From JAJXWB01 sp036796555 (GTDB lineage Bacteria > Pseudomonadota > Alphaproteobacteria > Rhizobiales > Beijerinckiaceae): a stretch of 46,411 nucleotides of DNA. Below the pieces are notes generated by a model that made no database searches, was not told the DNA's origin, and worked only from the letters and a program-made list of their open reading frames with translations. Location of the stretch: NCBI GenBank assembly GCA_036796555.1, contig DAIRCS010000015.1, positions 1 to 46,411 of the forward strand. The letters are read 5' to 3'. Made by a program: the position numbers and the translations under genes. Of this stretch, positions 15,324 through 23,640 are shown piece after piece (within the stretch, counting starts at the first letter, position 1; every line of letters starts with the position of its first letter).

Positions 15324-15792
15324 CAGCGCGCTGCGCCCGAGCCGGCGCGGTTTTGTCTGCATCGGTCTTAGCGCTTGCGCGGCCGCGCTTGTAGGTTGCG
15401 CCGACAAGACGCCCGGCCCGCGCGCGATCCGGCTCGGCCGCGAAGCCTGCCAGAATTGTGGCATGACCATCGCCGATCTGCGCTGGACCGCCGAAATCTG
15501 GGATCGCGACGACGGCCGCGTGCGGGTCTACGATGACTTCGGCTGCGCGGCGCTCGACGCCGTCGCGCGCAAGGAACTGGACCGCGCCGACCTTCTGATC
15601 TGGGCGGCCGACGAGACCGAACCGACGCGCTGGCTCGACGCGCGCACCGCGCATTTCCGCGCGGGCGGCGCGACGCCGATGGGTCACGGCCATGCGGCGG
15701 GCCCGGCCGTCGGCCATCCGCTCGATTATGCGGCGGCGGTGGCGGCGATCCGCGCGCGCGCGCTGTGCGACACGCCGGCAAGAGGCGCATGA
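15304..15792 (+). CDS. nosL: NosL, copper-binding outer-membrane lipoprotein
   Basis: A 162-residue lipoprotein: RRG plus a hydrophobic stretch ending in the lipobox LVGC, so the mature protein begins at that Cys. The Cu(I)-binding motif CQNCGM follows about 20 residues later. NosL brings copper to apo-NosZ. The ATG at 15304 has AAGGAG at 6-base spacing, which decides it over an in-frame GTG at 15289. A His/Met-rich stretch (MGHGHAAGPAVGH) near residue 125 may be a second copper site. Confidence 0.92.
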   Translation: MIPRASDSALRPSRRGFVCIGLSACAAALVGCADKTPGPRAIRLGREACQNCGMTIADLRWTAEIWDRDDGRVRVYDDFGCAALDAVARKELDRADLLIWAADETEPTRWLDARTAHFRAGGATPMGHGHAAGPAVGHPLDYAAAVAAIRARALCDTPARGA

Positions 15793-16667
15793 TGCGCGAC
15801 ACGATCCACACCGCCGCCGACAATATTGTGCGCGAAGGCCGCTCGGGCTTCGTCGCGACCTTCCAGCTCGAGATCGCGCAGGCGCTGCGCGCGAAATGGT
15901 TCGCAGCCTATGCGTTCGTCTTCTTCGGGCTCGTCGGCGTTCTGCTCGTCTTCGGCCTCACCGAGAGCCGCGTGCTCGGCTTCACCGGCTTATCGCGCAC
16001 GCTCGTCGCCTACATCCAGCTCACTATGGCGATCCTGCCGATCTTCGTGCTGATCACCACGGTGCGCGCGCTGACCGGCGATCGCGAGGCCGGCGTGTTC
16101 GAATACGTGCTCGGCCTGCCGGTGCGTCTGGACGCGTGGTATGCGGGCCGCTTCTGCGCGCGCTACGTGCTCGCCGCCGCGCCCGTCGTCGGCGCGCTCG
16201 CCGCGGCCGTGCTCTACGGGGTCGCGCGCGGCGTCGCCGTGCCATGGGAGCAGCTCGGCTTCGACATTGGCATGCTGCTAGCGATGATCCTGACCTTCGT
16301 CGGCATCGGCTTCTTCATCGCCTCCGTGTCCGCCTCTGTCGACATGGCGCAGACCGCGGCCTTCCTGCTGTGGCTCGTCCTCATCCTGGGCCTCGACCTG
16401 CTGCTGCTCGGCGTCCTCATCCGCGACCGCATGCCGATCGAGGGCGTCGTCGCCATCGCGCTGCTCAATCCGCTGCAGGTGTTCCGCATCGGCTCGATGG
16501 TGCTGTTCGACCCGCAACTTATCCTTCTCGGGTCTACCGCCTATGCGGTGTTCGACGTTTTCGGCCGTACGGGTTTCATGATCTGGTCGCTGGTCTACCC
16601 TGCGGCGCTGGGGCTGGGGTCAGCGTTGGCCGGCTATTTCGTGTTCCGGCGGGGAGACCTGTTGTGA
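15789..16667 (+). CDS. nosY: ABC transporter permease NosY
   Basis: A 292-residue membrane protein of the ABC-2 permease type with six predicted spans. It begins with a cytoplasmic stretch and then EIAQALRAKWFAAYAFVFF, and has LTGDREAGVFEYVLGLPV between spans 2 and 3, both usual in NosY. It pairs with NosF. The ATG at 15789 overlaps the nosL stop (ATGA). The end overlaps the following prenyltransferase gene by 4 bases (GTGA). Confidence 0.92.
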   Translation: MMRDTIHTAADNIVREGRSGFVATFQLEIAQALRAKWFAAYAFVFFGLVGVLLVFGLTESRVLGFTGLSRTLVAYIQLTMAILPIFVLITTVRALTGDREAGVFEYVLGLPVRLDAWYAGRFCARYVLAAAPVVGALAAAVLYGVARGVAVPWEQLGFDIGMLLAMILTFVGIGFFIASVSASVDMAQTAAFLLWLVLILGLDLLLLGVLIRDRMPIEGVVAIALLNPLQVFRIGSMVLFDPQLILLGSTAYAVFDVFGRTGFMIWSLVYPAALGLGSALAGYFVFRRGDLL

Positions 16668-17569
16668 ACGCTGCCGCCTCTCTTTCGCCGATCGGGATCT
16701 GGATCCACGGCGCGCGCCCGCAGACGCTCGTGCTGTCGCTGACCCCGATCATCGTCGGCGTCGCCTATTCCTTCGCCGTTTTCCACCACGTCGACATCGT
16801 TCCCGTCCTGGCCGCGACGCTGTCGGCCGTCGCGATCCAGATCGCCACCAATCTCGCCAACGATTCCGCCGACGGCGGGCGCGGCGCGGACGGCGCCGAG
16901 CGGCTCGGTCCGCTGCGGTTGGTCGGCGCCGGCCTGATGTCGGCGGCGCGCGTGCGGCGCGGCGCGCTCGTCGCGACGCTCGTCGCCGCGCTCGCTGGCC
17001 TCGTCGTCGTCGCCTACGGCGGTGCGCCGATCCTCGCCGTCGGCGTCGCCTCGCTGATCGCCGCCTGGTCCTACTCGTATGGCCCCGCGCCGATCTCGGC
17101 CTCGCCGCTCGGCGAGGTCTTCGTTATCCTGTTCTTCGGCGTCGCGGCGACGGCGGGCATCGTGTGGCTCGCGGTCGGCGCGATCGACGCGACGGCGCTG
17201 CTGCTCGGCGTCGCGCTCGGCCTGCCAGCTGCAGCCGTGCTCACTGTCAACAACCATCGCGACCGCGCGCAGGACGCGACGTCCGGACGGCGCACGCTCG
17301 CCATTCTGCTCGGCGCGCGACGCACGGCGTTTCTCTACACGGCCGAGCTTGCCGCCGCCACGTTGCTGGCCGGCGCGGCGCTCTGGCCTTTGTCGCGAGC
17401 GGCGGGCGTCATTGCGGCTGGCGGGCTCGCCGTCGCGCTGGTGCGCGGTCATTTCCTCGCGCAGACCCCGATCTCGCGCGCCATGAACCGGCAGCTCAGC
17501 GCCACCGTGCGCTTCCAGATCGGGCTCGCGCTGGCGATCGTCGGGCTGTTGCTGAGCCTGCCGCGATGA
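16664..17569 (+). CDS. menA: MenA-type (1,4-dihydroxy-2-naphthoate) polyprenyltransferase in the nos operon
   Basis: A 301-residue integral membrane prenyltransferase of the UbiA superfamily. The N-terminus WIHGARPQTLVLSLTPIIVG matches MenA rather than UbiA. The first Asp-rich motif is N63-L-A-N66-D67..D70 followed by GGRGADGAERLG, and the second is N196-N-H-R-D200..D204 followed by SGRRTLAILLG; both have the MenA pattern. Such enzymes attach the isoprenoid tail to DHNA in menaquinone synthesis. It starts with GTG overlapping the nosY stop and ends overlapping the thioredoxin gene, so it is a full member of the nos operon. Whether the substrate is DHNA or another aromatic acid cannot be seen, and no other men or mqn gene lies in the window. 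Confidence 0.85.
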   Translation: MNAAASLSPIGIWIHGARPQTLVLSLTPIIVGVAYSFAVFHHVDIVPVLAATLSAVAIQIATNLANDSADGGRGADGAERLGPLRLVGAGLMSAARVRRGALVATLVAALAGLVVVAYGGAPILAVGVASLIAAWSYSYGPAPISASPLGEVFVILFFGVAATAGIVWLAVGAIDATALLLGVALGLPAAAVLTVNNHRDRAQDATSGRRTLAILLGARRTAFLYTAELAAATLLAGAALWPLSRAAGVIAAGGLAVALVRGHFLAQTPISRAMNRQLSATVRFQIGLALAIVGLLLSLPR

Positions 17570-18066
17570 TACGCGTGGCGCTCGCCCTGCTGCTCGCGCT
17601 CGCGGCGGGGCCGGCGCCGGCCGTCGAATTTAAGGCGTCTACGCCCACGCCCATGGTCTTCGCGGTGCGCGACCGCGACGGCGGCGTGCACGCGGGCGCC
17701 GAATTGCGCGCCCGCATCACGCTGGTCCATTTCTGGGCGACGTGGTGCCTGCCCTGCCGCGAGGAGCTGCCGGCGCTGAAATCGCTGCAGGACGACATGC
17801 GCGGCGCGGGCGTGCGCGTCGCCGCGATCTCCATCGACCGCCTCGGCTGGGGCGCGATCGACCGCACGATCGCTGCGCTCGACGTCGGCGGGCTGGCGAT
17901 CTACCACGACCTCGACCGCGAGGCGGCGAAGGCCTTGCGCGTGGAAACCCTGCCGACGACGATCCTGATGGACGCGGATGGGCAGGAAATCGCGCGCCTC
18001 AACGGACAAGGCGACTGGCGCGACCCGGCCCTGCGCCGCGCAATCCTGGCGCGCGCGGGCAAGTGA
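17566..18066 (+). CDS. Exported TlpA-family thioredoxin-like protein
   Basis: A 166-residue protein with signal peptide (about 1-19, ending APAVEF) and a thioredoxin fold with active site WCLPC and a cis-Pro loop TLPTTIL. Periplasmic TlpA/ScoI-type reductases keep copper-ligand cysteines reduced, so it may serve the CuA cysteines of NosZ, NosL or Sco, or cytochrome c maturation. It is the last gene of the nos operon and overlaps menA by 4 bases. Confidence 0.88.
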   Translation: MIRVALALLLALAAGPAPAVEFKASTPTPMVFAVRDRDGGVHAGAELRARITLVHFWATWCLPCREELPALKSLQDDMRGAGVRVAAISIDRLGWGAIDRTIAALDVGGLAIYHDLDREAAKALRVETLPTTILMDADGQEIARLNGQGDWRDPALRRAILARAGK

Positions 18067-18218
18067 GCGGCGCTGTCGTCCCGGATCAGCCGCAAGCGGA
18101 GGTTGCGGACAGGAGGGATGGGCAGGGAACCGTCATTGACAGAGGCGGCCCGGACTGGCTGCTTGCGATGTAGTTCGACATTCGGCATCGTTGTCGAGAA
18201 AGCGACCGAGAGAATACC

Positions 18219-18701
18219 ATGCTTACGAAACACGGCATTCAAGTGTGGTGGCGTAAATGGACAATCGACAGGCCGGCCGACTTCGGCGACTGGCTTTGGC
18301 AAACGTTCGTCGTCGATTTTGCGAACTTCCTGAACGATCTGACGTTCTTCCAAGCGATCAGGCTGTTCGCGATATTTCTCCTTGTCGCGGCCTTCTCCCT
18401 GAGCCTGCCGATAGAGCTTTCGATTTTGCTTGCGGGCGACACCATCATGTATATTGAGCTTGCAACAATCGCTGCGCTTCTTTCCGCCAGCGTTCGGGTT
18501 CTGACTTTCCTGCGCTATATCGCAGAAACTTTCAGGCGCGCCGTCTCCCCGTCGGCGGCCACCATCAGAAGATATGCGTTTACGTTTCGCGCCTCCCGTA
18601 GCCGCCGCAGGAAGCGACTGTCTCTGACGAGCAGACGCCAAGAAGAGCCGAAAGACGGTCGTCCGGCCTTTGGTTGGGGCGGAGCCGCCGCCTACGCCTG
18701 A
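18219..18701 (+). CDS. Hypothetical membrane protein, 160 residues
   Basis: Residues 1-40 are soluble and Trp-rich (VWWRKWTIDRP, DFGDWLWQTF). Two membrane spans follow at about 47-66 and 77-95, then a very basic C-terminal tail (RRAVSP to SRRRKRLSL). GAGAG precedes the ATG. It lies 152 bases after the nos operon and faces the ubiE gene; a perfect inverted repeat separates the two. I do not recognise the family, and a link to N2O reduction is only positional. Confidence 0.55.
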   Translation: MLTKHGIQVWWRKWTIDRPADFGDWLWQTFVVDFANFLNDLTFFQAIRLFAIFLLVAAFSLSLPIELSILLAGDTIMYIELATIAALLSASVRVLTFLRYIAETFRRAVSPSAATIRRYAFTFRASRSRRRKRLSLTSRRQEEPKDGRPAFGWGGAAAYA

Positions 18702-18749
18702 TCACGGCCGGTGTCGCTCGGCATCGGCGGCTGATAAGCGATGCGGCGG

Positions 18750-18780
18750 CAATGTCCGCTATCATGAATAGCGGACATTG
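18750..18780. terminator. Perfect 13-bp inverted repeat between convergent genes
   Basis: CAATGTCCGCTAT, loop CATGA, ATAGCGGACATTG. It lies between the end of the membrane-protein gene (18701) and the end of ubiE (18882), where a two-way terminator would be expected. There is no T-run, so it could instead be a protein-binding palindrome. Confidence 0.5.
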
Positions 18781-18881
18781 AGCGCGCCTCCGACGAACGG
18801 CGGCAAGCGGTCGATAGCTTCCATTGCGCCCCATTCGGAAACCGGACGCTCGCGGACCGAGCCCGATCGCCCTGCCCTGCA

Positions 18882-19616
18882 TCACGCGGGCTTGCGCGCG
18901 GTGTGGATCGCCGCGATGCCGAACGAGCAATTGCGCCAGCCGACGTCGACCAGGCCGGCGCGTGCGATCATCGTGGCGAATTCGTCCTGGTCTGGAAAGC
19001 GGTGGATGGATTCGACAAGGTAGCGATAGGCCGCGCGCCGACCGGAGACCGCCGCGCCGAGAACCGGGATCGCCGTGCGCGACCACAGGCCGTAGAATGG
19101 TCGCAACCACGCGTCGGGCGTCGAGAATTCAAGACACAGGAAGCGTCCGCGGGGCTTCAGCACGCGCGCGATCTCGGCGAGCGCGTCGTCGATCCGTGTG
19201 ACGTTGCGAATGCCGAAGGCGACGGTCAGCAGATCGACGGACGCGTCGGCGAACGGAAGCCGCTCGCCTTCCGCGGCGATCCATCCGACGTTTCGGGCGC
19301 CGACGCGCCGCCGGCCGACCGCCATCATCTCGGCCGAGGGATCGACGGCCGCCACGCGCGCGCCGCGCTGCGCCAGGGCGATCGCGATATCGCCCGTGCC
19401 GCCCGCGAGGTCGACGGCGAAATCATCGGGCGCGGGCGCGGCGAGGTCGACGAAGGCAGACTTCCACAGGCGATGCACGCCCATGCTCATGAGGTCGTTC
19501 ATGAGATCGTAGCGCGGCGCCACTTCGCGAAACGTCCGCCGGATCAGGCGGCGGCGTTCGTCCGCGCCGACGTCGACGGCGCCGAAGCTGCGCGAGAGTC
19601 GTTGGCCCCGGTCCAT
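18882..19616 (-). CDS. ubiE: UbiE/MenG-family quinone C-methyltransferase
   Basis: A 244-residue SAM-dependent methyltransferase. Family marks are FREVAPRYDLMNDLMSMGVH (residues 29-48), the SAM-binding loop DLAGGTGD (69-76) and FGIRNVT. UbiE-type enzymes methylate demethylmenaquinone and/or the ubiquinone precursor. Its start (complement 19614-19616) lies 1 base from the sco stop, so it is translated from the sco operon. In alphaproteobacteria the ubiquinone ubiE usually neighbours ubiB. Pairing with sco and facing a nos operon that holds menA suggests a dedicated menaquinone role; this is inference. Confidence 0.9.
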   Translation of the reverse strand: MDRGQRLSRSFGAVDVGADERRRLIRRTFREVAPRYDLMNDLMSMGVHRLWKSAFVDLAAPAPDDFAVDLAGGTGDIAIALAQRGARVAAVDPSAEMMAVGRRRVGARNVGWIAAEGERLPFADASVDLLTVAFGIRNVTRIDDALAEIARVLKPRGRFLCLEFSTPDAWLRPFYGLWSRTAIPVLGAAVSGRRAAYRYLVESIHRFPDQDEFATMIARAGLVDVGWRNCSFGIAAIHTARKPA

Positions 19617-19617
19617 G

Positions 19618-20178
19618 TCAGTTCGACAGCATGCTCGAGCGGATGCGGTTCGCCAGCACGCGGCCATCGAGGTCGTGCGGATAGCGGCCGATGATCGAGC
19701 CGGAGGGATCGACGAGGAAGATGATCGCCGTATGGTCGATCAGATAGGCGTCGCGTTCCTTCGTCTCGACGCGCTTCACGGTCAAGCGCCATTCCCTGCC
19801 CAGCCGCTCGAGCTGTTCGGGGCTCGGCGACAGGCCGACGAAGCGCGGGCCAAAATACGCGACATAGTCGGCGACGACCTTCGGCGTGTCGCGCTCCGGA
19901 TCGACGGTGACGAAAACCGGCGTGATGCGCTCGCCGATCGCGCCGAGTTCGCCGAGGGCCAGCGCCATGGTCTGCAGCGACACCGGGCAGACGTCGGGAC
20001 AGCGCGTGTAGCCGAAATAGACGAGACGCCAGCCGCCGATCTCGCCGGGCGCCGCCTCACGGCCGTCCTGGCGCAGTCCGTAGAGCTCGGCTGCGTTCGC
20101 GGCGAGAGGAGCAAGCATGGCGAGGCCGCAGGCCAGCGCGTCGCGGCGGCCGAACATCGGTATCTGCGGTTTGCGCAA
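19618..20178 (-). CDS. SCO1/SenC-family copper chaperone
   Basis: A 186-residue exported protein with a signal of Tat/Sec style (GRRDALACGLAMLAPLAANA), a thioredoxin-like fold, the Cu-binding CPDVC motif (TRCPDVCPVSL) and the conserved histidine in IDHTAIIF. Sco proteins metallate CuA sites, and NosZ has one. The start chosen is TTG (complement 20176-20178) because AAGGAG lies 7 bases before it. The ATG at 20157 is in frame, shorter by 7 residues, but without a ribosome binding site. It is the first gene of a two-gene operon with the UbiE/MenG-type gene. Confidence 0.88.
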   Translation of the reverse strand: MRKPQIPMFGRRDALACGLAMLAPLAANAAELYGLRQDGREAAPGEIGGWRLVYFGYTRCPDVCPVSLQTMALALGELGAIGERITPVFVTVDPERDTPKVVADYVAYFGPRFVGLSPSPEQLERLGREWRLTVKRVETKERDAYLIDHTAIIFLVDPSGSIIGRYPHDLDGRVLANRIRSSMLSN

Positions 20179-20335
20179 TTGTCTGCTCCTTCGTCCCGGC
20201 CGCGCGTCCCGGCGCGGACACGTGGCGCGCACGGGCGCATCCGATCCTTGACCTTCGATAAGCGCGCAGGCCTCGCGCAATGATCGCGTTGCCCAAAAGG
20301 ATCGGAGGCCGAACATTCTATCGGTCAAGCTCGTC

Positions 20336-20372
20336 AAGGAGGACACACGGCATGGTCGATCTTGGCCGCTGA
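20336..20372 (+). other. Strong Shine-Dalgarno followed by a 6-codon reading frame
   Basis: AAGGAGG at 20336-20342 is followed after 9 bases by ATG and a frame MVDLGR ending at 20372, about 100 bases before the CoA-transferase genes. It could be a leader peptide, or the relic start of a lost gene. The evidence is only the ribosome binding site. Confidence 0.25.
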
Positions 20373-20470
20373 TCTACATTGCATGACGGCTTATCGAGAG
20401 ACCGGATCGAGCCAAGTACGTACAGTCGGCGGGAGGAACGCGCCCGGACGAGGCGCATCGGAGGAACTGC

Positions 20471-21277
20471 ATGACCGAATTTCTGTCGCCCGAAGAGCTG
20501 GTCGCGCGCGTTCCGTCCGGATGCAAGCTGGGCTTGGCGCCCGACGACAACGGCGCCAGTCCGGCGGTCGCTCGGCTCCTCATTGAGCGCGGAATCGGGA
20601 ACCTTCACATCGTCTGCGCACCGATCGGCGGAATGCAGGTCGACGTGTTGATCGGGGCCGGCGCGGTGAAGACGGTCGAGACCAGCGCCGTCAGCCTCGG
20701 CGAGATCGGCGGCGCGCCATGTTTCAACCGGGCTGTAAAGTCTGGTGCGGTTCGCATCCTGGACGCAACGTGCCCGGCGGTCTTTGCCGGGCTCGTGGCT
20801 GCTCAAAAGGGTATCCCCTTCATGCCGATCCGCGGCATCATCGGCAGCGACATCCTCGAGAACCGGCCCGATTGGACGATCATCTCCAATCCGTTCGACA
20901 AGGGCGACAAACTGGTGGCCGTCTCCGCGATCCAGCCCGACATCTCACTGATTCATGCGCCCGAAGCCGATCGGTTCGGAAATGTCCGCCTCGGCCGACG
21001 CCGCGAGTTGATGTTGCTTGCCTACGCCTCGAAGCAGACTTTCGTCACCGTCGAGAAGATCTCGGATACGTCGCTGCTCGAAGACGAGCGGCTCGCGGCG
21101 GGGGTGCTGCCCGCGATGTATGTGAACGCGATCGCGGAACTCAAGAACGGAGCGTGGCCCACTGGGCTTTACGCGGAATATCCGCCGGACAATGCCGAGA
21201 TTGCGCGCTACGCGCAGCTCGCGAGATCCGAACAGGGGCTGCAGGAATATCTGCACGGCAGCCGGAGCGCCGCGTAA
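20471..21277 (+). CDS. CoA-transferase, alpha subunit (glutaconate CoA-transferase / IpdA type)
   Basis: A 268-residue soluble protein of family I CoA-transferase alpha subunits. Recognisable parts are the N-terminal nucleotide-fold start, GIPFMPIRGIIGSDI, and SLIHAPEADRFGNVRLGRRRE, which match the glutaconate CoA-transferase A / IpdA branch. Members exchange CoA between acids or, in IpdAB, hydrolyse a ring of a steroid-derived CoA ester. The ATG follows GGAGG. Its stop shares one base with the beta-subunit start (TAATG). The substrate cannot be read from the sequence. Confidence 0.85.
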   Translation: MTEFLSPEELVARVPSGCKLGLAPDDNGASPAVARLLIERGIGNLHIVCAPIGGMQVDVLIGAGAVKTVETSAVSLGEIGGAPCFNRAVKSGAVRILDATCPAVFAGLVAAQKGIPFMPIRGIIGSDILENRPDWTIISNPFDKGDKLVAVSAIQPDISLIHAPEADRFGNVRLGRRRELMLLAYASKQTFVTVEKISDTSLLEDERLAAGVLPAMYVNAIAELKNGAWPTGLYAEYPPDNAEIARYAQLARSEQGLQEYLHGSRSAA

Positions 21278-22020
21278 TGTCGGAGTGCACGAGCAAGGAG
21301 CTTCTGATCTACACCATCGCCGGTCTGCTCAAGGGCGTCCGACGCATCGCGGTCGGGATGTCGTCGCCGATGCCGGCGGCCGGCGCCATGCTGCATCGCG
21401 CCCTCGAACGGCAAGCGGGCGGCGAGCCCGTCCAGATATCGATCCTGGGCTCGGTCAAGCACAATTGGTTTACCGGCGGCTCCGAGGAATTGTTCGACTG
21501 CGCCGCGCAAGGACGTCTGGACGCGTTCTTTCTGGGCGGCGGACAGATCGACGGGCGCGGCAATGTCAATCTGGTGGGCGCGGGCGCCTATCCGCAGACC
21601 GAGGTTCGCTGGCCCGGCTCCTACGGATCGGCCTATCTCTACTTCCTCATCCCCCGCGTGATCCTGTTTCGGGAGGAGCACAGCCCGCGCGTGCTGGTCG
21701 ACAAAGTCGATTTTATTTCGGCCCCCGGGACGAGCGACGCCGGTCTTTATCGCAAGGGCGGTCCGCACGCGCTGCTGACCAACGCCGCTCTGTTTTCCTT
21801 CGATCGCGAGGGCGGCCGTTTCCGCCTCGAGAGCGTGCATCCCGGCGTTGCTGCGGAGAAGGTTCGCGAAATGACCGGCTTCGATTACGAAAATGTGGAA
21901 TGCTCAGCGACGACGCCGCTGCCGGATGCAGCCACGCTCCACCTGATGCGCACTGAGATTCGAGAGCAGCTCAGCGAGACTTACCCGCATTTTGCGGCCA
22001 ATTTGCCCAAGGCGGCCTGA
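21277..22020 (+). CDS. CoA-transferase, beta subunit (glutaconate CoA-transferase / IpdB type)
   Basis: A 247-residue partner of the preceding subunit. It shows GMSSPMPAAGAMLHRAL, then TGGSEELFDCAAQGRLDAFF and LGGGQIDGRGNVNLVG, typical of the IpdB-like branch. A clear catalytic Glu-Asn-Gly motif of classical CoA-transferases is not obvious, as in IpdB, so the pair may act as a hydrolase instead of a transferase. It is translationally coupled to the alpha subunit. An AraC regulator lies convergently 19 bases downstream. Confidence 0.83.
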   Translation: MSECTSKELLIYTIAGLLKGVRRIAVGMSSPMPAAGAMLHRALERQAGGEPVQISILGSVKHNWFTGGSEELFDCAAQGRLDAFFLGGGQIDGRGNVNLVGAGAYPQTEVRWPGSYGSAYLYFLIPRVILFREEHSPRVLVDKVDFISAPGTSDAGLYRKGGPHALLTNAALFSFDREGGRFRLESVHPGVAAEKVREMTGFDYENVECSATTPLPDAATLHLMRTEIREQLSETYPHFAANLPKAA

Positions 22021-22039
22021 CCACCAGCCAGAACGGTCG

Positions 22040-22831
22040 TCAGGTCTGCCGATGCTCGCCGCGCATGTAGCCCTGCGGGCTCACACCGAGCGTGGTGCGG
22101 AACGCGTAGATGAACGCAGATGGAGAGCCATAGCCGAGCTCCATCGCGATGCTCGTGATGTTCATGCCGCCGCCCAGGAGTTCGATTGCCTTGAAGAGGC
22201 GCATCCGGTGACGCCAGGAACGCAAGCTCATGCCGACTTCAGCCTCGAAGCGGCGCGTCAGCGTGCGGGAGGACATCCCAAGTTCGCGGCCCCAATCCTC
22301 TGCCGTGCGAGCATCGGCAGGATCGCGGTACAGCGCCTCGCACATTCGGGTGAGTGTCGCGCTGCCCGGCCAAGGCAACGCGGCTGAAATGGGCTTGGCG
22401 CGCGAGAGCTGATCGATAACCAGCTGCGTTACCCGATCACTGTAACCCTCGTGGTCCTTTTTTCCGCCCAGAGCGACGACCTCGCCGATCAGGGCGCGTA
22501 AAAGGGGACCTACCGAAAACACCGTGGCTTCACGAGGCAATCCCGCCGCGATCTCGCGCGCGATCCAGAGGCTACGGAATTCCGCGCCGAACAGCGATCC
22601 CACACGATGTGTCACGCCGGTCGGAAGCCAGACAGCTTGTTCTGGAGAGATCACAAAGGAGCGACCGGTCACGCCGACCGCAAGCGCTCCTGTGATTGCA
22701 TAGACCAGCTGCCCCCAGTCATGGGCATGATCGGGAAAGTAGCTGCGCGGGGCCAACGTCTGCGCCCGCATCGTGAGAGGATCGGGGGCTTTTGCGTCCG
22801 GCGGCGCAGTCAGGATGGTCCAATCCAGCAT
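22040..22831 (-). CDS. AraC-family transcriptional regulator with cupin sensor domain
   Basis: A 263-residue regulator: N-terminal cupin-like domain (HAHDWGQLVYAITG, then WLPTGVTHRV) and C-terminal pair of helix-turn-helix motifs (GMSSRTLTRRFEAEVG and ITSIAMELGYGSPSAFIYAF, ending GVSPQGY). Proteins of this build are usually local activators or repressors responding to small molecules. It lies tail-to-tail with the CoA-transferase pair, and its promoter faces the broken TPR gene. Its target is unknown. Confidence 0.9.
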   Translation of the reverse strand: MLDWTILTAPPDAKAPDPLTMRAQTLAPRSYFPDHAHDWGQLVYAITGALAVGVTGRSFVISPEQAVWLPTGVTHRVGSLFGAEFRSLWIAREIAAGLPREATVFSVGPLLRALIGEVVALGGKKDHEGYSDRVTQLVIDQLSRAKPISAALPWPGSATLTRMCEALYRDPADARTAEDWGRELGMSSRTLTRRFEAEVGMSLRSWRHRMRLFKAIELLGGGMNITSIAMELGYGSPSAFIYAFRTTLGVSPQGYMRGEHRQT

Positions 22832-22973
22832 GATCGACGTCTCTGTCCGCTATTCTACACGGATCGTCCTCTAATCGAAAGACGGACAGGCGAGGGACCG
22901 CTATCAATGACGTCCACCGGGCCGGCAAACGAAGCGCGGCCGAGCTTCAGCAACAATTCGGAACAACGCCGAT

Positions 22974-23640
22974 ATGGCCGACTTCGACACGCACGGGCTC
23001 CCTATTTCCTCCAGTTCCGCTGAAGCTGCAGAGCGCTATCGCGAGGGCGTCACGTTGATGCTGGCGGGATGGCCAGGCGCCGCGGAGGCGCTTGACGCCG
23101 CCGTCGCCGCAGACCCGGATTTCCCTCTCGCGCACGCGGCCCGCGCGCGGTTACATGCCATACGAGCAGAAGCAGCGCTGGCGCGCACCTGCATTGCTGC
23201 GGCGCAGGCGAAGGTCGGCGACAGCGGAGATGAGCGGGAAAGAAGCCACGTCAACGTCCTGGCGCGAACTATCCTGGGGCCGCCGCGCGACTCCATCCCG
23301 GTCGCGCTGGAGCACATCGAGCGCTGGCCCAGAGATGCGGTGATTTTCTCGCTTCCCATGGGAGCTTTCGGCCTTTTCGCCTTCTCCGGAATGCGGAACC
23401 ATGATCAGGCGCGGGTGGATCTCTGCGAACGATACGCGGCTTCCTTTGCGGCTGACGATTGGTGGTTTCTCACCCACCACGGTTGGTCGCTGGCCGAGAA
23501 CCGTGAGGTGGCGCGGGGTCGTGGGATGCTTGAACGCGCCTACGCGCTGCGGCGTGAGAACGCAAACACGGTGCACGCGCTCGCGCACGCCATGTTCGAG
23601 GGCGGCGATGGGGAAGCGGCAAGGCGCTGCGCTGTCCCGT
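22974..23640 (+). pseudogene. 5' part of a TPR-type protein, cut at a recombination junction
   Basis: About 220 N-terminal residues of a tetratricopeptide-like protein (helical repeats such as AAEALDAAVAADPDFPLAHA, later LERAYALRRENANTVHALAH and MFEGGDGEAARR). Relatives I know of are about 430-460 residues. After about 23625 the family pattern stops: the frame runs on only to 23708 through bases that, in another frame, encode an acyl-CoA ligase. So the 3' half was lost and replaced by the ligase fragment. The exact junction cannot be placed better than about 20 bases. Confidence 0.65.

Noticed and set aside
13147..15717. Minus-strand open frame of 856 codons across nosG-nosL
   Set aside because: Shadow frame; the opposite strand has five recognisable overlapping nos genes, and this frame is extremely Arg-rich with no domain.
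22820..22870. TGTCCGCTAT match to the palindrome arm at 18750-18780
   Set aside because: Only one 10-base arm without a partner; may be chance, so it is not listed as a repeat feature.
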